Assembly (NCBI GenBank): GCA_900551305.1 | Contig: URVK01000120.1 | Coordinates: forward strand, 1-5,580 | DNA length: 5,580 nucleotides | Origin: an uncultured Collinsella sp. | Lineage (GTDB): Bacteria > Actinomycetota > Coriobacteriia > Coriobacteriales > Coriobacteriaceae | Direction: 5' to 3' | Shown: positions 5,411 through 5,580 of the stretch, in pieces | Layout of the letters: each line of letters opens with the position of its first letter | How positions within the stretch are numbered: the first letter of the stretch is position 1 | Notes under the pieces: model-generated | The model's database searches: none | Seen by the model: only the letters and a program-made list of their open reading frames with translations | Told to the model about the DNA's origin: nothing | Made by a program: the position numbers and the translations under genes

Positions 5411-5461
5411 GCACATTTGGCAATCACGCGCCCATGCGCGCCACACATCGAAAGGAACATT

Positions 5462-5580
5462 ATGTTCGATCAGTTCTACACCACGCTTGAGTCCCTGGGT
5501 ATCGTGCCGGTCGTCGTGCTCGACAAGGTCGAGGACGCTGCTCCGCTCGCCCACGCCCTTATGGCAGCTGGCATGAAGTC
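5462..5580 (+). CDS. eda: KDPG aldolase, N-terminal part
   Basis: The gene is partial: 39 codons are visible from the ATG at 5462, with the ribosome binding site AAAGGA (5451-5456) 5 nt upstream. The protein begins MFDQFYTTLESLGIVPVVVL, then DKVEDAAPLAHALMAAGMK. The IVPVVVLDKVEDAAPLAHAL segment is the characteristic first strand and helix of the KDPG/KHG aldolase TIM barrel. The Schiff-base Lys and catalytic Glu lie beyond the window edge. The enzyme splits KDPG into pyruvate and glyceraldehyde-3-phosphate, the step after KdgK, so the two genes form one pathway. The 254-bp structured gap before it suggests separate post-transcriptional control or its own promoter. Confidence 0.85.
   Translation, partial: MFDQFYTTLESLGIVPVVVLDKVEDAAPLAHALMAAGMK

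Noticed and set aside
5122..5554. Minus-strand frames across the kdgK-eda gap
   Set aside because: They cross the start of eda and the inverted repeats, and the translations resemble no known family. A small gene cannot be fully excluded but nothing supports it.

Overview
The window looks like chromosomal DNA from a GC-rich Gram-positive actinobacterium. A gut Coriobacteriia member such as Collinsella is the best guess. This rests on the strong G/C third-position bias, clear AAGGAG/GGAGG-type ribosome binding sites, the actinobacterial GlnA2-like and GlnR-like proteins, and the short compact gene style. The taxon is an inference; there is no rRNA or other marker here. No tRNA, rRNA, CRISPR array, insertion sequence or prophage signature was seen.

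Layout. Positions 1-522 (minus) hold the start of a membrane-anchored HtrA/DegP-type serine protease that runs off the left edge. Its coding sequence contains an 11-base C tract that decides the reading frame. Positions 732-2782 (minus) hold a two-gene unit. The upstream gene is a type I glutamine synthetase homologue (1445-2782). The downstream gene is an orphan winged-helix response regulator resembling actinobacterial GlnR (732-1394). The unit ends in a convincing intrinsic terminator (690-727). Positions 2917-3939 (minus) hold a LacI-family repressor with its own terminator (2880-2911). It is divergent from a KDG kinase gene, kdgK (4173-5207, plus). The start of a KDPG aldolase gene, eda, follows (5462 to the right edge). 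The divergent region carries a promoter, two overlapping LacI-type operators and a very long stem-loop. The kdgK-eda gap (254 bp) contains three successive stem-loops.

How the genes work together. LacI-type repressor, kdgK and eda form a classic 2-keto-3-deoxygluconate module. KdgK makes KDPG, and Eda splits KDPG into pyruvate and glyceraldehyde-3-phosphate, as needed for growth on uronates from pectin or host glycosaminoglycans. The repressor probably binds the tandem operators just downstream of the kdgK -10 element. The GlnA/GlnR pair suggests nitrogen control.

The most striking observation is that the GlnA homologue keeps the overall fold and substrate arginines but has lost three of the six conserved metal-ligand side chains (Glu to Ala184, Glu to Gly191, His to Phe240). 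It may therefore be a non-catalytic or altered-function GS-like protein. Its operon partner is a regulator whose receiver domain is itself degenerate, and a GlnR-box-like half site lies upstream. This is the best candidate here for an undescribed system.

No gene-free stretch exceeds 300 bases. The gaps are 523-731, 1395-1444, 2783-2916, 3940-4172 and 5208-5461, and their contents are listed.
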